Part shown: piece by piece, positions 9,499-21,368 of the stretch
How the letters are laid out: each line of letters begins with the position of its first letter
Numbering within the stretch: position 1 is the stretch's first letter
Source of the DNA: Undaria pinnatifida
Lineage: Eukaryota; Sar; Phaeophyceae; Laminariales; Alariaceae
Direction: 5' to 3'
DNA length: 64,000 bases
Assembly: GCA_012845835.1 (NCBI GenBank)
Contig: JABAKD010000023.1
Span: forward strand, 15,992,702 to 16,056,701
Made by a program: the position numbers and the translations under genes
The notes under the pieces: generated by a model
What the model was told of the DNA's origin: nothing
The model's database searches: none
What the model saw: only the letters and a program-made list of their open reading frames with translations

Positions 9499-11234
9499 TC
9501 CATATTTTAGACCTACTTTATGGGAAAAAATATTTTTGGCTCTCAAAACTGAATTCTGGGCCAATTATGCCAGTTTTACTCGGCTGGGCTGTCGAAAACA
9601 CGGATACACTCTTTAAGATCCATCATGTAGTTTTACGAGGGCTTTCTGGAGCAGTTCTCCGTTTCTCTAGGGTCTCCTTTGGATTTTTGGTGCAACAAAT
9701 TAGTTTTCGGAAATATGCAATGTTGCTCAAAACTGGGGCCAAAAATAATGGATTTTTGAGAATATTTGGCTAAAAATCATGAGGTTGTCAAAACTGGCAA
9801 ATTGGACGAACAGACACACCACGAGTCTGGAGAAACGGATAAGTGCATCAAAAAGCTCTCGGAAAATTACGGAGAGCATTCTGAGGAGTCTATAGGTGTT
9901 TCTGATGTCGTCCCGCCGAGTAAATCGCGTATGATCAGCCAAAAATCTCAGTTCTGAGGGCCCAAAAATAATTTCCCATAATAGTTGGTCTTAGTCGAAA
10001 ATCGAAATTCAATGTGGGGAGTTTGTGCTACTAGGCGTGGCATGTTGTATGTAACCGAAGCCGGCCACGCCAATTGGTGCCATGTCGTCGGCTGATTGAA
10101 AGGCGAAGAGGCGAGAAGCCACCATTGCGAGAGGTAGGACCACCGGAGCAGCCGCAGCGCGGCCTCCTGAGGCCCTTAGCACAGCCTAGACCGCCTGCGA
10201 CGCTTCGAAAACAATCGAGACCGCCGCAAACCCAGTTTTTCGTCGCGCTGCACCTGGAAAGTTACACGACCAACTACCACATCACGACTTCGCTCAGAAG
10301 TTCGACCGCTGTATCCCCGTCGCTGCTGCCCGTGTCGGGCGGCGGGGTGGCGCCAGCCCATCCAAGAGACGCCTGAAGCCATAGCCTCCTAGCCGCTGCC
10401 GGCAAAAACAATCTGCCGCTAGCCGCGGCGCTCCGGGGAGGACGCGAGCCATCGCTCGCCTCGGTCGTTGCCCACGGGTGTTCGTTGACCCTTTTGCGTT
10501 TTTTTCTTTATTTTTGACCGCACTACGTCGTTCCTTGGTAAGAAGCAGTCGATTTTTTCGTGTATTTTTGATGAAATCTACTGAGAAAAATCGGATTACG
10601 GTTCCCCGTGCTCTTCGTTAATCTGGGCTCTACTATTATGTGAAAAATTGAGCGATTAGGCCACTGTTTGTGGTACCCCGATGTAGACCATAGATCTTGA
10701 TATATACAAGATTCGCCTACAATAAGATCTGTGGACACTGCATGTGGAGACGAATGTTGGTTCTGACAATTTCCAAGATCGAAAAATCCACCGGAAAGGG
10801 ATGTTTCGTCCCGATCTCAGGCTGAAATCCGGATAAGTTACTTCTTCTCCATATTTCGTCACGATGTTAGGCCGCAAACTTGCCCCCGCGCGCACACACG
10901 CACAGAACAGCAGTATCTCGCGAAGGTGCGACAGCCCCGTGGGCCATTTGCCGAGCAGCTTCCGCTTGACCCTCGCGCACCTCGATCGCCATGGTCTGTA
11001 GCGTGTTGTGGCGCTGCGGCGTGTTTGTGCGTGTTTCGACTTTTCGAAATCGTACAACCACCCCTCTGAAAAATGCTAACGAAGATTTTTAACATTGCTG
11101 TTAGCTTCCGCATCTAGACTCGTTTTTACCATGCTTGTTTGGAAATGTTACGTCGGCATCTTAATCTTGAGGCGGCAAAACGAATGTCAGGAACATCTGT
11201 GACCTGGTTCGGGGTACCATAAATAACGGCCTTG
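9499..11234. other. unassigned sequence
   Basis: No gene recognised. A frame at 10074-10376 (+, 100 aa, Pro/Arg-rich) and overlapping minus-strand frames at 10656-11113 lack domains, and neither has supporting codon or context evidence. No repeat partner detected. Confidence 0.4.
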
Positions 11235-12066
11235 ATTTCTGGTGATGAGTGTTCTTGTTTTGAGGCTCCAGAAATAACTGCATGAGAAATAAGGGGCGTC
11301 CATTTTACGGCTTTTGATTTTTGGGGAGTGGATTTTATTTTGAATTGGTAGGTCTCGTTTTCCCGTTGGCTTTTATTTTTAAAAAATCTGGCACGTACAC
11401 TGTCGCCGGTGACGTTAGGTCGCCACAGCCTTTGCTGCTGTCTCTGCTGCTGTGTTGGTTTTGATGGTGGCGGTGCCGCTGCTGTCGCGTTTGTGTGAGG
11501 GCGTACTGTCTCGCACACAACAAGCGCGGTATGCTGTAGTAGTTGTGTTTGTGATTATTTGCTCTGCGTGTTGGGTGATGCCTACAGCAGACAGATGTCA
11601 TTCCAAGGTGTCATACCAGGTACCAGTAGGCAGTGGTGACATGTGATAGTTGGTGCGGGGAAGGAGTGTGGAGTTGGCACATCGTAGGCTGACTCCCGAT
11701 TGTACTGTTTTATATTATTCTTCTGGCGGAGGCATGAATTATGTCAGTTATGATATATTCGTGTACAACTTTTGGTTTTGTTTGTGCGTGTTTTCCGTGG
11801 GGTATTCCTCCACTCCGGAGTGACTTAAGCCTGTCCTGTGACCACGGACTTGATTGTGCGAGCTAATGTGAGAACTATAGTAGTTCTGAGAGGATGGAAG
11901 AGCTGTTATTTCTGGGCTCAGAAATCACCAAATCCGCTGATTTCTGGGCTCGATTATTTCTAAACCCAGAAATAACGATGATTTTTGGTCCCACAATGGA
12001 AGTTTTTATTTTGTGGCGAGGAGATCCCTGTTAAAAGAGAGAATTGTCGCTCAATATTTGCCGTAA
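11235..12066. repeat. dispersed repeat R1, copy 2 (interrupted)
   Basis: Direct-orientation partner of 303-964. Homology holds from GAGGCTCCAGAAATAACTGC to GTGGTGACATGTGATA, is broken by SINE F1 at about 11661-11880, and resumes at CTGAGAGGATGGAAGAGCTG through GGAGATCCCTGTTAAA. Confidence 0.8.
11661..11880 (+). mobile_element. SINE F1 inserted in repeat R1
   Basis: Head GTTGGCACATCGTAGGCTGA, body CTTCTGGCGGAGGCATGAAT and GGGGTATTCCTCCACTCC, then the 3' module GTGACCACGGACTTGATTGT and GCGAGCTAATGTGAGAAC. Only a residual AAC tail. Comparison with R1 copy 1 sets both ends to within about 15 bp and suggests that about 40 bp of R1 is missing at the insertion point. Confidence 0.8.
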
Positions 12067-15019
12067 TAGTAGTTCTGATACTAGCGTTTCCCAAGCGAAA
12101 AGTCTCAAAAGTAAATGCCAGCAGACATCTAATGTATGATACAGGGCCGACAATAACTCTCAACTGCGACACTGCCACCGCACTTCGTGGGCTCGTATCC
12201 CGTGTGGGCCAAAGTTGTGTACTATTTGCGTCTGGGCCTGTCTAGACGTGTAGTACCTGTGAGTGTGGTGTTGCTGTTGCATACGCGGGTGCACCCTGTA
12301 AATGCTCGATGTAGTAGGCGTTGCTGTACTTGCACTGTACCCCTACCTGGTAGGTAAGTAATATGCTGTCTATGCGCCGCCCGACAGCGTCGTATGATAC
12401 CATACATACAGCAGTAGTAGCAGTACTGCGACACTCTACTCCATGCTGTAATCGTGAATACGTTCATCTGTACCTTGTGCACGAACGTATAACGCTGTCA
12501 ACGAGGGTCGGCCATTATTGTCTTCTATTTTTGGTCTACAACAGCAACGTCGAGAACGGCAATCAGTACTATACAGTAGCAGGAAGTACGTAAAACATAG
12601 TAACAAAGCATGATAGTTTGCAGTGCGCGTGGTTGAGTTAACTCGAAGCAGCTTGTCAAGGAAACCAACCTCACGGACTGGTGTGTGCCTATCCGCTTCA
12701 GTAGACCCTGGGTTCATGGGAATCGGTGCTCCATATACAGATCCCGCACTGCTGTAAAGCATTAATCTATCTTTCGGCTCACGGGCAAACGCCCTCACAC
12801 AGGCACACAGCCGAAAACAAATAAATAATTGAAGCCTCAGGTACCCGGCCATCAAGAGGCATGCACCCGGCTTTTGTAGAGATGTTTCAGCCAAAGGCAT
12901 ACGCGACCTCGGTCGCTGCGCTTCCTTGGCATTGCCTCATCACAGTACATCGTCATTGGTATGTTTGCCGTCCGACAAAATAAATGCAGTTAAAACAAAA
13001 GCGACAACGAACACAAGTCGTATTAATATATCCCCTTCGGGATCGAGATCAATCGAACCCAAACGCGACAAGTGCGGTTTGATTAACCTTGTACGAAGTG
13101 AGTGCCACAACCAAAAGTATTGCCATGCTCCGCGCGTGTCGTAAATATCTTTCCGTTGCACTTCGAACACGCCCTCTACCCCAGCCGCCCGGGCTTCTTC
13201 GTGTGGTCTACGTTGTAACCGTCACATTTCTTCGACACTTTTCTCTCTTCATTTCCTACATCTACTCTAGCAAGCTGTTGCACATACTGAAGCTCATCAT
13301 TGGAGCACATACACACATACGTCTATACCACACCAGACAGCTATATTCCAGGTACCATATAGCAGGTTCTGGTATAAATCATCACAAGGAAGCACCATGG
13401 TGTAAGAGTACCGAGCACCCGGAACAACGAATAAAACTGCAAAACGCCCACCCGACAATAATGCAACAAGCGCAACCAATAGAAATAGACACACCAAATG
13501 AGAAGAATCATGCCGCGTCCCTCCCTACACATCACAACAACGAGAGAATGCGACGCAACATGGTCGTCGGATACATACATCCACATTGTGAAAAGTACAC
13601 TGTCACGAAATGAGTGGAACCGTGCCGCGTCCCTTCGTATGCACCACAGCAACAAAGCTTGAATGCAATGCAACATGCATGCTCGTCGGTTACAAAGATA
13701 CACTGTACTACCAATACTTCGAAGTATACCTGAAAGTGTGCCTGCCCAGCAGTCAAACAGCCAGCAACCAGCCGACAGCTCCTGCAAGGTTCACACGGAC
13801 CTAAAAACTCCCTGACAACTATTTCCCCTTTACCACCCCCAGACCTAGAATCCTTTTCCAGGCGATTATCACCAGTACTATTGATACCTCCATTTCTACC
13901 ATCCGCTCCGTGGGCTCGGGGCAGGGTGGATGATAGCTGCGCTGCCCTCGCCCCCGCCCCCTCTCCTGCCCCCGCCGTGAATTCGGCCATGCCGCTCTCT
14001 TGCAGGGTTTGCGTTGGCTGGAAAACAGCCATCTCTACCAACGCAGCCCCCGGCTCCCACCCCAGCTCCCGCCCACGCTCGCCCCTCCACCTCACCCCCA
14101 GCTCACCCCCAGCCCCCGCTCGCACCCACACTGCCGCTTCATGAGCCCCTTCGCTGCCGTGCTCTGATTGACGAAATGGAAGTGGAGCTTGGCCACGATG
14201 GCCTTGAGCAGTAACTTCACGTACCTGCGTAGTTGAGTGAAGGTGTTGTGGAACGTGCTGTTAACACTGTACAGTAACTGCCATGCTGCGAAAATCAACA
14301 CAAACGGGGGGCATGGTGAGCACGACGATTTGCACTCGATCCGGCAACCTTCTCCCGTAGCGCTTTGTTAGCTTAAGCTTCGCGATCGCACCCCACAACA
14401 CGTTACGCATACCACCATGGTCACAGATGTCAGATATTTGGCGTCGAGAGTGAATGCCTGTTTTAATCTCTTTATAACCGGTTTCTCATTTTCATTAGCT
14501 CTTTACAACTTTTGCCAATTATGCCGTTGCGCGTCGTTAAGCTTAACGTTCATTTGCACCCAACAACGAACACCCAGGTCACATGCGTCAGCTCTTTGGC
14601 GTCGGGGCTCAATGCCTTAATATTTGTGCACACCATCTGTAATATCTTCAAGAACGGTTTCTTGTTTTTGCGAGCTCTCTGCGAGCCAGTGCACTTTTAA
14701 ACGGCAGTTTCTGGTTCTCTGGTCTTTCATCAATCGCTGCATGTGTTATAGGGCATATTCTTACCTCTATCCTCAAAACTCGTTGTCCACGGTTCTTTCC
14801 ATGCCGCTTTGAGACTTATCTCTTGTGGACGTCGATGGATGCTGTTTGTTTCTTTCTATTTCCTTTATTTTTCGTTGTTGGCCAGCCTGAAGTGTATTTC
14901 TTGCATTGAGTTTCTAATATGCGGGAAAGGAATGAGCCTCAATTTCTTAACGCCACGGACCAAGCGAGTACAACCACAACAAACAAAAGATGCTCTGATT
15001 CAGCGAGATCGCTCGAGGT
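12067..15019. other. unassigned sequence
   Basis: Nearly 3 kb without a recognisable gene. Visible structure: an imperfect direct repeat about 112 bp apart at 13512-13580 and 13625-13705 (CCGCGTCCCT, CAACAACGAG or CAACAAAGC, ATGCAACATG, CTCGTCGG); a GC-rich Ala/Pro/Gly-coding stretch at 13910-14130; and two diverged copies of a GGTCACA..GTCAG..TTTGGCGTCG segment at 14419 and 14576. Confidence 0.4.
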
Positions 15020-15021
15020 GT

Positions 15022-15331
15022 TTGACCATCCACGTACACGGGTGGTAGGTGCATGGCTGGGTCACTCACGGAGACAGAAGTCACGTAATCCGGAGAGCCA
15101 TCGAGCTGAGAAGAGAAATAGAGTAGGGTTTCGAAGTGCGGCTGAGGTGCTTTTCTTCCCCAGCCACGTGGTGACCCCAATCATGAGAGATTGGAGACCA
15201 CATACAATTTTATTATTAGTTCTCGGGGAACCAACCTGGTTCCGCCGCATCTCCTCAGATGCGTTACGGTTTCACAAACCACAAATAATATCCCAATCAG
15301 GCTTTGATACAAGCACAAACCAACATTCCCC
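15022..15331. repeat. 300 bp dispersed repeat R3, copy 1
   Basis: Direct-orientation partner of 19289-19590, nearly identical by eye. Starts TGACCATCCACGTACACGGG and ends GCACAAACCAACA, so TG...CA termini are possible, but no matching target duplication is visible. Candidates are a solo LTR or a SINE; no internal promoter box is convincing. Confidence 0.75.
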
Positions 15332-15382
15332 CTACTTGTAACACAGTCATGATAACGCCCATTCAAACCGCCAAGCGAAATT

Positions 15383-15655
15383 CAATACTCAAAACCAACC
15401 ATTATTGTTCCCCCAAAATTAATATACTCCAAGTCCATCAACCGAATTTTCAATGCCGAAATCAAGATAGAAAATATCAAATTTCATCATTCAATACTCA
15501 GAAACAACCTATATTGTTCCCCCAAATTAATATACTCCGAACTCCTCCATCAACCGAATTTTTGATGCCGAAATCAAGATGAAAATCTCAAAATTCATCT
15601 TCTAATGCTCCAAAACAATCAATATTGTTTCCCCAAATTAATATGCTTCCAAACG
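15383..15655. repeat. tandem repeat, about 110 bp, 2.5 units
   Basis: Units begin at 15383, 15492 and 15603. Shared text includes TATTGTTCCCCCAAATTAAT, ATACTCC, CATCAACCGAATTTT and ATGCCGAAATCAAGAT. AT-rich, no coding frame. The third unit is more diverged. Confidence 0.85.
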
Positions 15656-16160
15656 TTCGATCAAGCAAAATTCTGGTGGAAGTATAGATACTCCCGTTTT
15701 CAACATGCCCCAGGCAAAATTTAAAAAGTACAACTATAAGTATCAACACAGACCCGAGTTCGATACTGATGGCATGCCCACCCAGCACATACATTGTGAA
15801 TCCTGCATCACATAGTGAATCCTACATCCCTCCTGCTCGTGAAAACTATCACGATAATGTTCATCACATCCTAGATTAATGCAAACTCGAAAGTAGAATC
15901 CTCGAATTAAAACAAAGTGGAAGGGCATCGCTTTCAACCGTTATTTCATGATCTAACGAATAAAATCAGCTAAGATATAACTCCTCCACTCCGGAGTCGA
16001 GCCACATTTTGTCTAATCAGCTTTGCTCTGGTTTTGTCCATACCAAGCTCTCAACATGCGTTGGTATTACAGGACACCCTGATTAGGATATGTGCTTCTT
16101 CAACTAACTCTGGAAGCCAGCATTCATCACACACTAGTGGTACTCCCGAAGTTTGCCAGT
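15656..16160. other. unassigned sequence
   Basis: AT-rich, no gene or repeat partner recognised; continues the composition of the adjacent tandem array. Confidence 0.4.
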
Positions 16161-16239
16161 TGCCGGCCGGTATGGCGGCAAAAAACAAATTGGTGCTGTA
16201 TCCTTTATATGTAATACTACAAAAACAATATAATAACAG

Positions 16240-17310
16240 GGCAGCAGTACGGCAGTGCAGCAGTACGTACGGTAGTAAAGGACAGAGGTGTAGAGGTATG
16301 CAGCAGTGGGGACGGTGGTACTCTCAAACACCAGTGGGAGGCCGATATTTTATATTAAAAAAAAAAGGTTCATCTCCCACAGGACGAAAAAAGACTCCAA
16401 CGTACGGAACGGCCCACCCACCCACCACGGACGACGCAGTGCACCCTCCACCCACCCACCGACCAAACCTTTATTACATGCAGCAGTACAGCAGTGCAGC
16501 AGTACGTACAGCAGTGCACCTGCACCCGAAAAAAAACGAAAACGGTGCTGTACCATCCTCAGAGCTCTCTATGTAGACTGAGTACGAAGAAAACAAAAAA
16601 ATAACAAGCCACCCACCCACCACGGAAGACGCAGTCAGTGCATCCTCCACCCACCCACCGACCAAACCTTTGCTACATACAGCAGCACAGCAGTGCAGCA
16701 GTACGTACAGCAGCACACCTGGTACGCGGGGAGCAGTTAGTGGGTTGGTCTTGAGGACCTTGTATGAAACAGGAAACAAAAAGTGCAGCAGCACGTACAG
16801 CAGTACACCTGGTACGCGGGGAGCAGTTAGTTGGTTGGTTCTCGAGGACCTGGTACCCAGGTATGAAACAGGAAACAAACGGGGGGGGTTTCATTTTTTG
16901 ACGATACTCGGCCATCTCGGGGAGCGAGCGACTACATACAGCAGCACAGCAGTGCAGCAGTACGTACAGCAGCACACCTGGTACGCGGGGAGCAGTTAGT
17001 GGGTTGGTTCTTGAGGACCTTGTATGAAACAGGAAACAAAAAGTGCAGCAGCACGTACAGCAGTACACCTGATACGCGGGGAGCAGTTAGTTGGTTGGTT
17101 CCTGAGGACCTTGTACCCAGGTATGACAGGAAACAAACGGGGGGAGTTTCATTTTTTGACGATACTCGGCCATCTCCGGGAGCGAGCGAGCCGCCATCCA
17201 CCACCCACCCACCATCCACCACCCACCCACCATCCACCCACGGACCTACCCAGTACTGCAGTACAGCAATGCAGCAGTACGTAGAAGAACACACCTGACA
17301 GGCGAGCAGC
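16240..17310. repeat. complex tandem array with CAGCAGTACGTACAGCAG
   Basis: A higher-order array. A unit of about 259 bp starts at 16673 and 16932 and contains two sub-units of about 90 bp, each with GTGCAGCAG, ACGTACAGCAG, CACCTGGTACGCGGGGAGCA and GTTAGT.GGTTGGT. A segment TTTCATTTTTTGACGATACT and CGGCCATCTC..GGAGCGAGCG closes each large unit. CCACCCACC runs occur at 16417, 16605, 16650 and 17195. Related motifs reappear at 62000-62300. Open frames here are shared between units and are low complexity. Confidence 0.85.
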
Positions 17311-17339
17311 AGCCGATTCGTTGGTTACAATGCTCTCGG

Positions 17340-17570
17340 GCTGGGCGGGATTTGCAATTGTTTGCTATTCCCCGCCACGCCGGGGGCCAAGCGAGCCGTC
17401 CCCGGGAGGGCGATTTCCACGTTGCCTCCTCGCCGAGGTGGGGCACCGACGCCCGTTCTTTCGCCGGCACGTCGTAGTGCTGCTGTGCGGATGGGACGTG
17501 GCGGCACCGCGAGGCCGCCGGGGGCCGAGTGGAGCTCGGGAGTCGCCGCTTTTTTGGGGGGGGTGTTATA
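17340..17570. repeat. GC-rich dispersed segment R7
   Basis: GAGCCGTCCCCGGGAGGGCG and the preceding CCGCCACGC resemble 54655-54725 on the minus strand (GAACCGTCCCCAGGAGGGCG). In both, one frame encodes PPRRG.SEPSPGGR. The conserved peptide is notable, but the shared nucleotide block is short. Confidence 0.45.
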
Positions 17571-18110
17571 ACCAAGAGATTTTCAAACATCCAAAAAAAC
17601 GTCACGACCACCTTAGCGTAGTATATAATAAGGATACCTACCTATTTTATCTGTTCAAGACAAATACCAGGTATGTCATTTCTCAAAATGATTTTTTCAT
17701 CAAGCATCCTACCAGCTCGCGCGGGTTTCTCCTACCTTATCTCGCAGTATGAGTACAAACGTGGATAAAATAGCAATCTCACATACCGGGTTCTACAGGT
17801 ATTGATGCATGCATAACACCAGGCAGGGTTGAAAATTCAGTTGTGTGGTAAAAACACAACCACCCTACCCATCACCTCTCGTTTTTGCAATACGTGCAAA
17901 GAAGAATAGTTTGCATATACCTGTGACCTGGTGGCAGATACTCGGATCAGTACTTCGTAGCTACCGGATTATTAATGTTTCCTGAGTTCCGTACCAGGTA
18001 CAAAATACATACTTCCATCCCGACTTCGAATATACGTCCAAACGCCACCATTGTAAGAGTGCCCGATTTAAGAGCACAACAGCAGTATTATGCTTACTAG
18101 CTACTGGGCG
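17571..18110. other. unassigned sequence
   Basis: No gene recognised; AT-rich with two TACCAGGTA motifs (17664 and 17991). Confidence 0.4.
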
Positions 18111-18641
18111 TGAACACACAGCAATGCCTCATAGTACCAACATTAATACCTAACCAAGAACCGAACCAAACCCCGAATCTTCAAGCCAAAAATATATATA
18201 TGAAAGCAATATGTGCCTTTTTGAACACGTGCTCTTGCGGCAGACGACGATCTTATCTTTCTCACGTAGACGCTCTCGCAGCGGACAGCGCCTTCTCCGC
18301 CGTCCATGCTCCTCCCCAGGCCCCGCGAAGAAGCCGAACCCCATTCCACCAAGCCTCCGACTCTCCCAATCATCATCCCGCCTTTTTCCACGGTCTCCAC
18401 CCTCCTGCGCCACTGTCTGAAATATCCGCCCACGTTGCGCATCGCCGGCCTGACGGTGCATACCGTCAACGACGGCCCGACACGAGAACGTCAGATGTGT
18501 ACCCGATAATGCTCCCCCCGGCGGCGACGATATCGGCTGTTCTCCACCGGTATCATCGTCTTCGTCGAGCCAGTCCGGCGGCGGTGATCCCTACTGCTGC
18601 TTTTCCACCACCCCCAGCTCAGCTACCACCATTTTGTTCCA

Positions 18642-19331
18642 CTATTGCTCGTCATCCACGTCTCCCAGCTCTTCCCAAAAACAAACTTGCTCTTCCTCCT
18701 TTGCTCCGTTTTGTTCAAGCGGGAGCTGTTTCGCTTCCTTCGCGGGCGGGAGAAGCTGCGGCGGCGGTGTCGATTGTGGCGGTGGCGGCGGTGGCCCCGG
18801 CGGCAGTATTTCCTGTTCTACCGCCCCCGCCTCCTCTTCACCCATGTAACCCATAACAAAAGCAATATATCTCGCCTCCAGAATGTCGCCCTCTATTTCA
18901 TCAAATAATCCGGCAGTCCAAGACGTCTGTTTTGTGAGCTGCCGCTCGTGCCACCAAACAGCAAGACCCCCAAGCGCCTCCATGCTCTCAAGGCGTCCCT
19001 GTGTCTGGAACGCGCGGGTCGTAGATCTTTCTTGGCCCGGCGCTGATCCTTGGACATCATGGGAACTTGCCTTGTTGCGGTTTGCGTCCCTGTGGGCTTT
19101 CCAAGCCCTCAAGGTTCTTGCTGCTGTGGCGCGGACTTTGCACATTTCGATTTCTGTGGGTGCTTCCATGGTGGCTTTCCTGATGTAGTCTATATGCTGC
19201 TCCAGCGTGAGGCCGGCGTATGACGTCTCCATCCTTGCGCTCACCCTGTGCACGAGATATCTGGATCGATCCTTATGTACTAGTATGTTGACCATCCACG
19301 TACACGGGTGGTAGGTGCATGGCTGGGTCAC
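18642..19331 (-). CDS. hypothetical protein frame, 229 aa
   Basis: The longest minus-strand frame in this part. It starts within repeat R3 (first ATG at 19331; a later ATG at 19226 is as plausible) and ends with an acidic tail. The middle is mixed-composition and helical in character, with WKAHRDANRNK and TAGLFDEIEGDILEARYIAF, then a proline run (PPGPPPPPPQSTPPP) and a Glu-rich C-terminus. The overlapping plus-strand frame 18110-18856 is Ala/Pro/His/Ser-rich and looks like its shadow. No domain recognised. Beginning inside a dispersed repeat argues for a transposon-derived or exonised fragment; an exon of a real host gene is possible. Confidence 0.35.
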   Translation of the reverse strand: MTQPCTYHPCTWMVNILVHKDRSRYLVHRVSARMETSYAGLTLEQHIDYIRKATMEAPTEIEMCKVRATAARTLRAWKAHRDANRNKASSHDVQGSAPGQERSTTRAFQTQGRLESMEALGGLAVWWHERQLTKQTSWTAGLFDEIEGDILEARYIAFVMGYMGEEEAGAVEQEILPPGPPPPPPQSTPPPQLLPPAKEAKQLPLEQNGAKEEEQVCFWEELGDVDDEQ

Positions 19332-19590
19332 TCACGGAGACAGAAGTCACGTAATCCGGAGAGCCATCGGGCTGACAAGAGAAGTAGAGTAGAGTTTCGA
19401 AGTGCGGCTGAGGGGCTTTTCTTCCCCAGCCACGTGGTGACCCCAATCATGAGATTGGAGACCACATACAATTTTATTATTAGTTCTCGGGAAACCAACC
19501 TGGTTCCGCCGCATCTCCTCAGATGCGTTACGGTTTCACAAGCCACAAATAATATCCCAACCAGGCTTTGATACAAGCACGAACCAACAC
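19289..19590. repeat. 300 bp dispersed repeat R3, copy 2
   Basis: Partner of 15022-15331; same ends (TGACCATCCACG and ACCAACA). The flanks differ completely, confirming these as the element boundaries. Confidence 0.75.
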
Positions 19591-20554
19591 GAGGGGTATA
19601 ACATAAACAGCCTCTATTTTCTGAGCAATACAGCGGCCGTAGTCCACAACTAGGGCTAGCCGGGCGGGTTTGCCTTGCTCGATTTACTTCTACTGTTGTT
19701 GTTTTCTCTGCTACAGCTGTCACCTGTAACTTCTGTGCGCACGCCATGTGTACTCGTAGAAGACGATCGTACCCGTAGATTAGCGCAGGCTGTTCGTGTG
19801 TTTGCTGATGCTCCTGTGTAACCCATATCATATGCACAAGGGTAACAAAGTCATACCTCCGTAGCGTTCACAAAGTTGAAACCCAACATTGGCCGGGTAT
19901 AGACCTCACTGCAAGCTTATAACCTTTACTCAAGATTAGGCAAGTGGGCGTGTTGCACTTGCCTTCTGGAAGCGCTTCAGGCTCCAGGCAGGCCAGTCCC
20001 CCAGTGACACACCTACGTGTAGGTGGTCGCCCTGACGACTTTTGCAGCGGAGCTCCATCAATGTATTGTGTGTCCCAGCTCTTCATTTAGAGAATGGCTG
20101 GCTTGGGCTGCAGCGCTGCAATCGCCCTGGGACAGGCCAGATATGATGTGAACTTCCACCACGGGTTCATGGCCCAGGCGTAACAGGCCGGCTGAGGTGC
20201 GGCCATCCGTAGATCATGCCGCATTGCCTCTCACGACATGTGATCTCTTTCAACTTTGGCTCCGTTCATTGCACAACTTTCGTGCCCATTTGCTGATGGG
20301 CACCATATTTCCTGCCTGCTACACAAACAGTCAGTCATTCGTCTCCCAGAATCTTTAGTTCAGTGTTGGGCCGATGGTTGGTCTGCAGCAACTGCATCAG
20401 GCCGGGGAGAGGGGACCCCTATTGCTGTAAATTGAATCATCTTTCACGCTATTTTGGGTAATAGAACGCCACACAGCTTGTTGTCCTGTTCTGCGGTAAC
20501 TTAACGCCGGAATCTGGTGCTCATTGTTTTCTGCTACAGAATCGATACGGCAAC
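19591..20554. other. unassigned sequence
   Basis: No gene, repeat partner or structural signal recognised. Confidence 0.4.
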
Positions 20555-20692
20555 ATGGAGAGCAAGACCTCGTCGCCAAGGCAAGGAAAGATCGAAGACG
20601 TGGAATGCCTTGCAGATGAGGAAACCGTGGATACGATGCCTACGACAGGAGCATGCCCGAGAGGAATGCGCCGACTGAACGCCTCAGGTTAG
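20555..20692 (+). CDS. possible small ORF or first exon, 45 aa
   Basis: ATG in context CAACATGGAG followed by 45 codons with ordinary composition (MESKTSSPRQGKIEDVECLA at the start) and stop TAG. The last codons overlap CTCAG/GTTAGC, which could also act as a splice donor, so it might be a first exon. No family recognised; weak evidence. Confidence 0.2.
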   Translation: MESKTSSPRQGKIEDVECLADEETVDTMPTTGACPRGMRRLNASG

Positions 20693-20882
20693 CCCTCATG
20701 CGAATATATAACTACTTTTATAGAACTTCCGGTGACAATGGAAGGCCAATAGTTTAAAATTTCCGAAGATCCAAGCAATACTTTGGCTGAACGGTCGCCT
20801 ATGGGCCCAATTTTGAAGAGTTTGTTTTTGGAAGTTTTCAATATCTGGAATTAATTGATTTCTGGCGGCGATCTTCGCCAAC

Positions 20883-20909
20883 ATCTGCTTGAGAAATTCT
20901 CAAGCAGAT
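20883..20909. repeat. 13 bp perfect inverted repeat
   Basis: ATCTGCTTGAGAA, one central A, then TTCTCAAGCAGAT. Function unknown; no neighbouring gene it could regulate. Confidence 0.8.
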
Positions 20910-21368
20910 CTTGGATCAGACGCGGCGTGATTTCGTGTTCTCCACACACTTCGTTCGACAAAATCAACGACAGCGTCGTGAACCCTGAACGTAGCGAGCT
21001 CGCTAGGGGCTCAGATCCTCCCTTGGTGTACAGTGCTCACTCCACGTTCGTTGATTTGTGGCGGGCGCCGCTCAGGCTTCTGTTAAGACGCGGCTGTTGC
21101 GCAGAAAACTGTGACAAAACCTCTCTTATCGTCTCCCAACGGGAATAAAACAAAATTTTGAGAGGACTTGACGAAAGACCAAAGGACAACACAAGCAAGC
21201 TCTCACGCCCTAGGGCATGGGTCGGGATGAACTCTTCAGCGCTGTCACCTGCACTCGTGTGACCTCGCCCGGAACGAAGAGGAGCGACCATGGGTTGTCT
21301 CTATCTCGAGATCGAAGGTAGACCGTCTTTGGTGGGCAAGGGTTGATCAAGGCTTGATGAAAATAGCT
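20910..21368. other. unassigned sequence
   Basis: No gene or repeat partner recognised. Confidence 0.4.

Noticed and set aside
16240-17310. CRISPR-like array
   Set aside because: Repeats are long, nested and degenerate, spacers are not unique, and the genome is eukaryotic.
18110-18856. 248 aa plus-strand Ala/Pro-rich frame
   Set aside because: Opposite the better-composed minus-strand frame 18642-19331 and compositionally like a GC-rich shadow.
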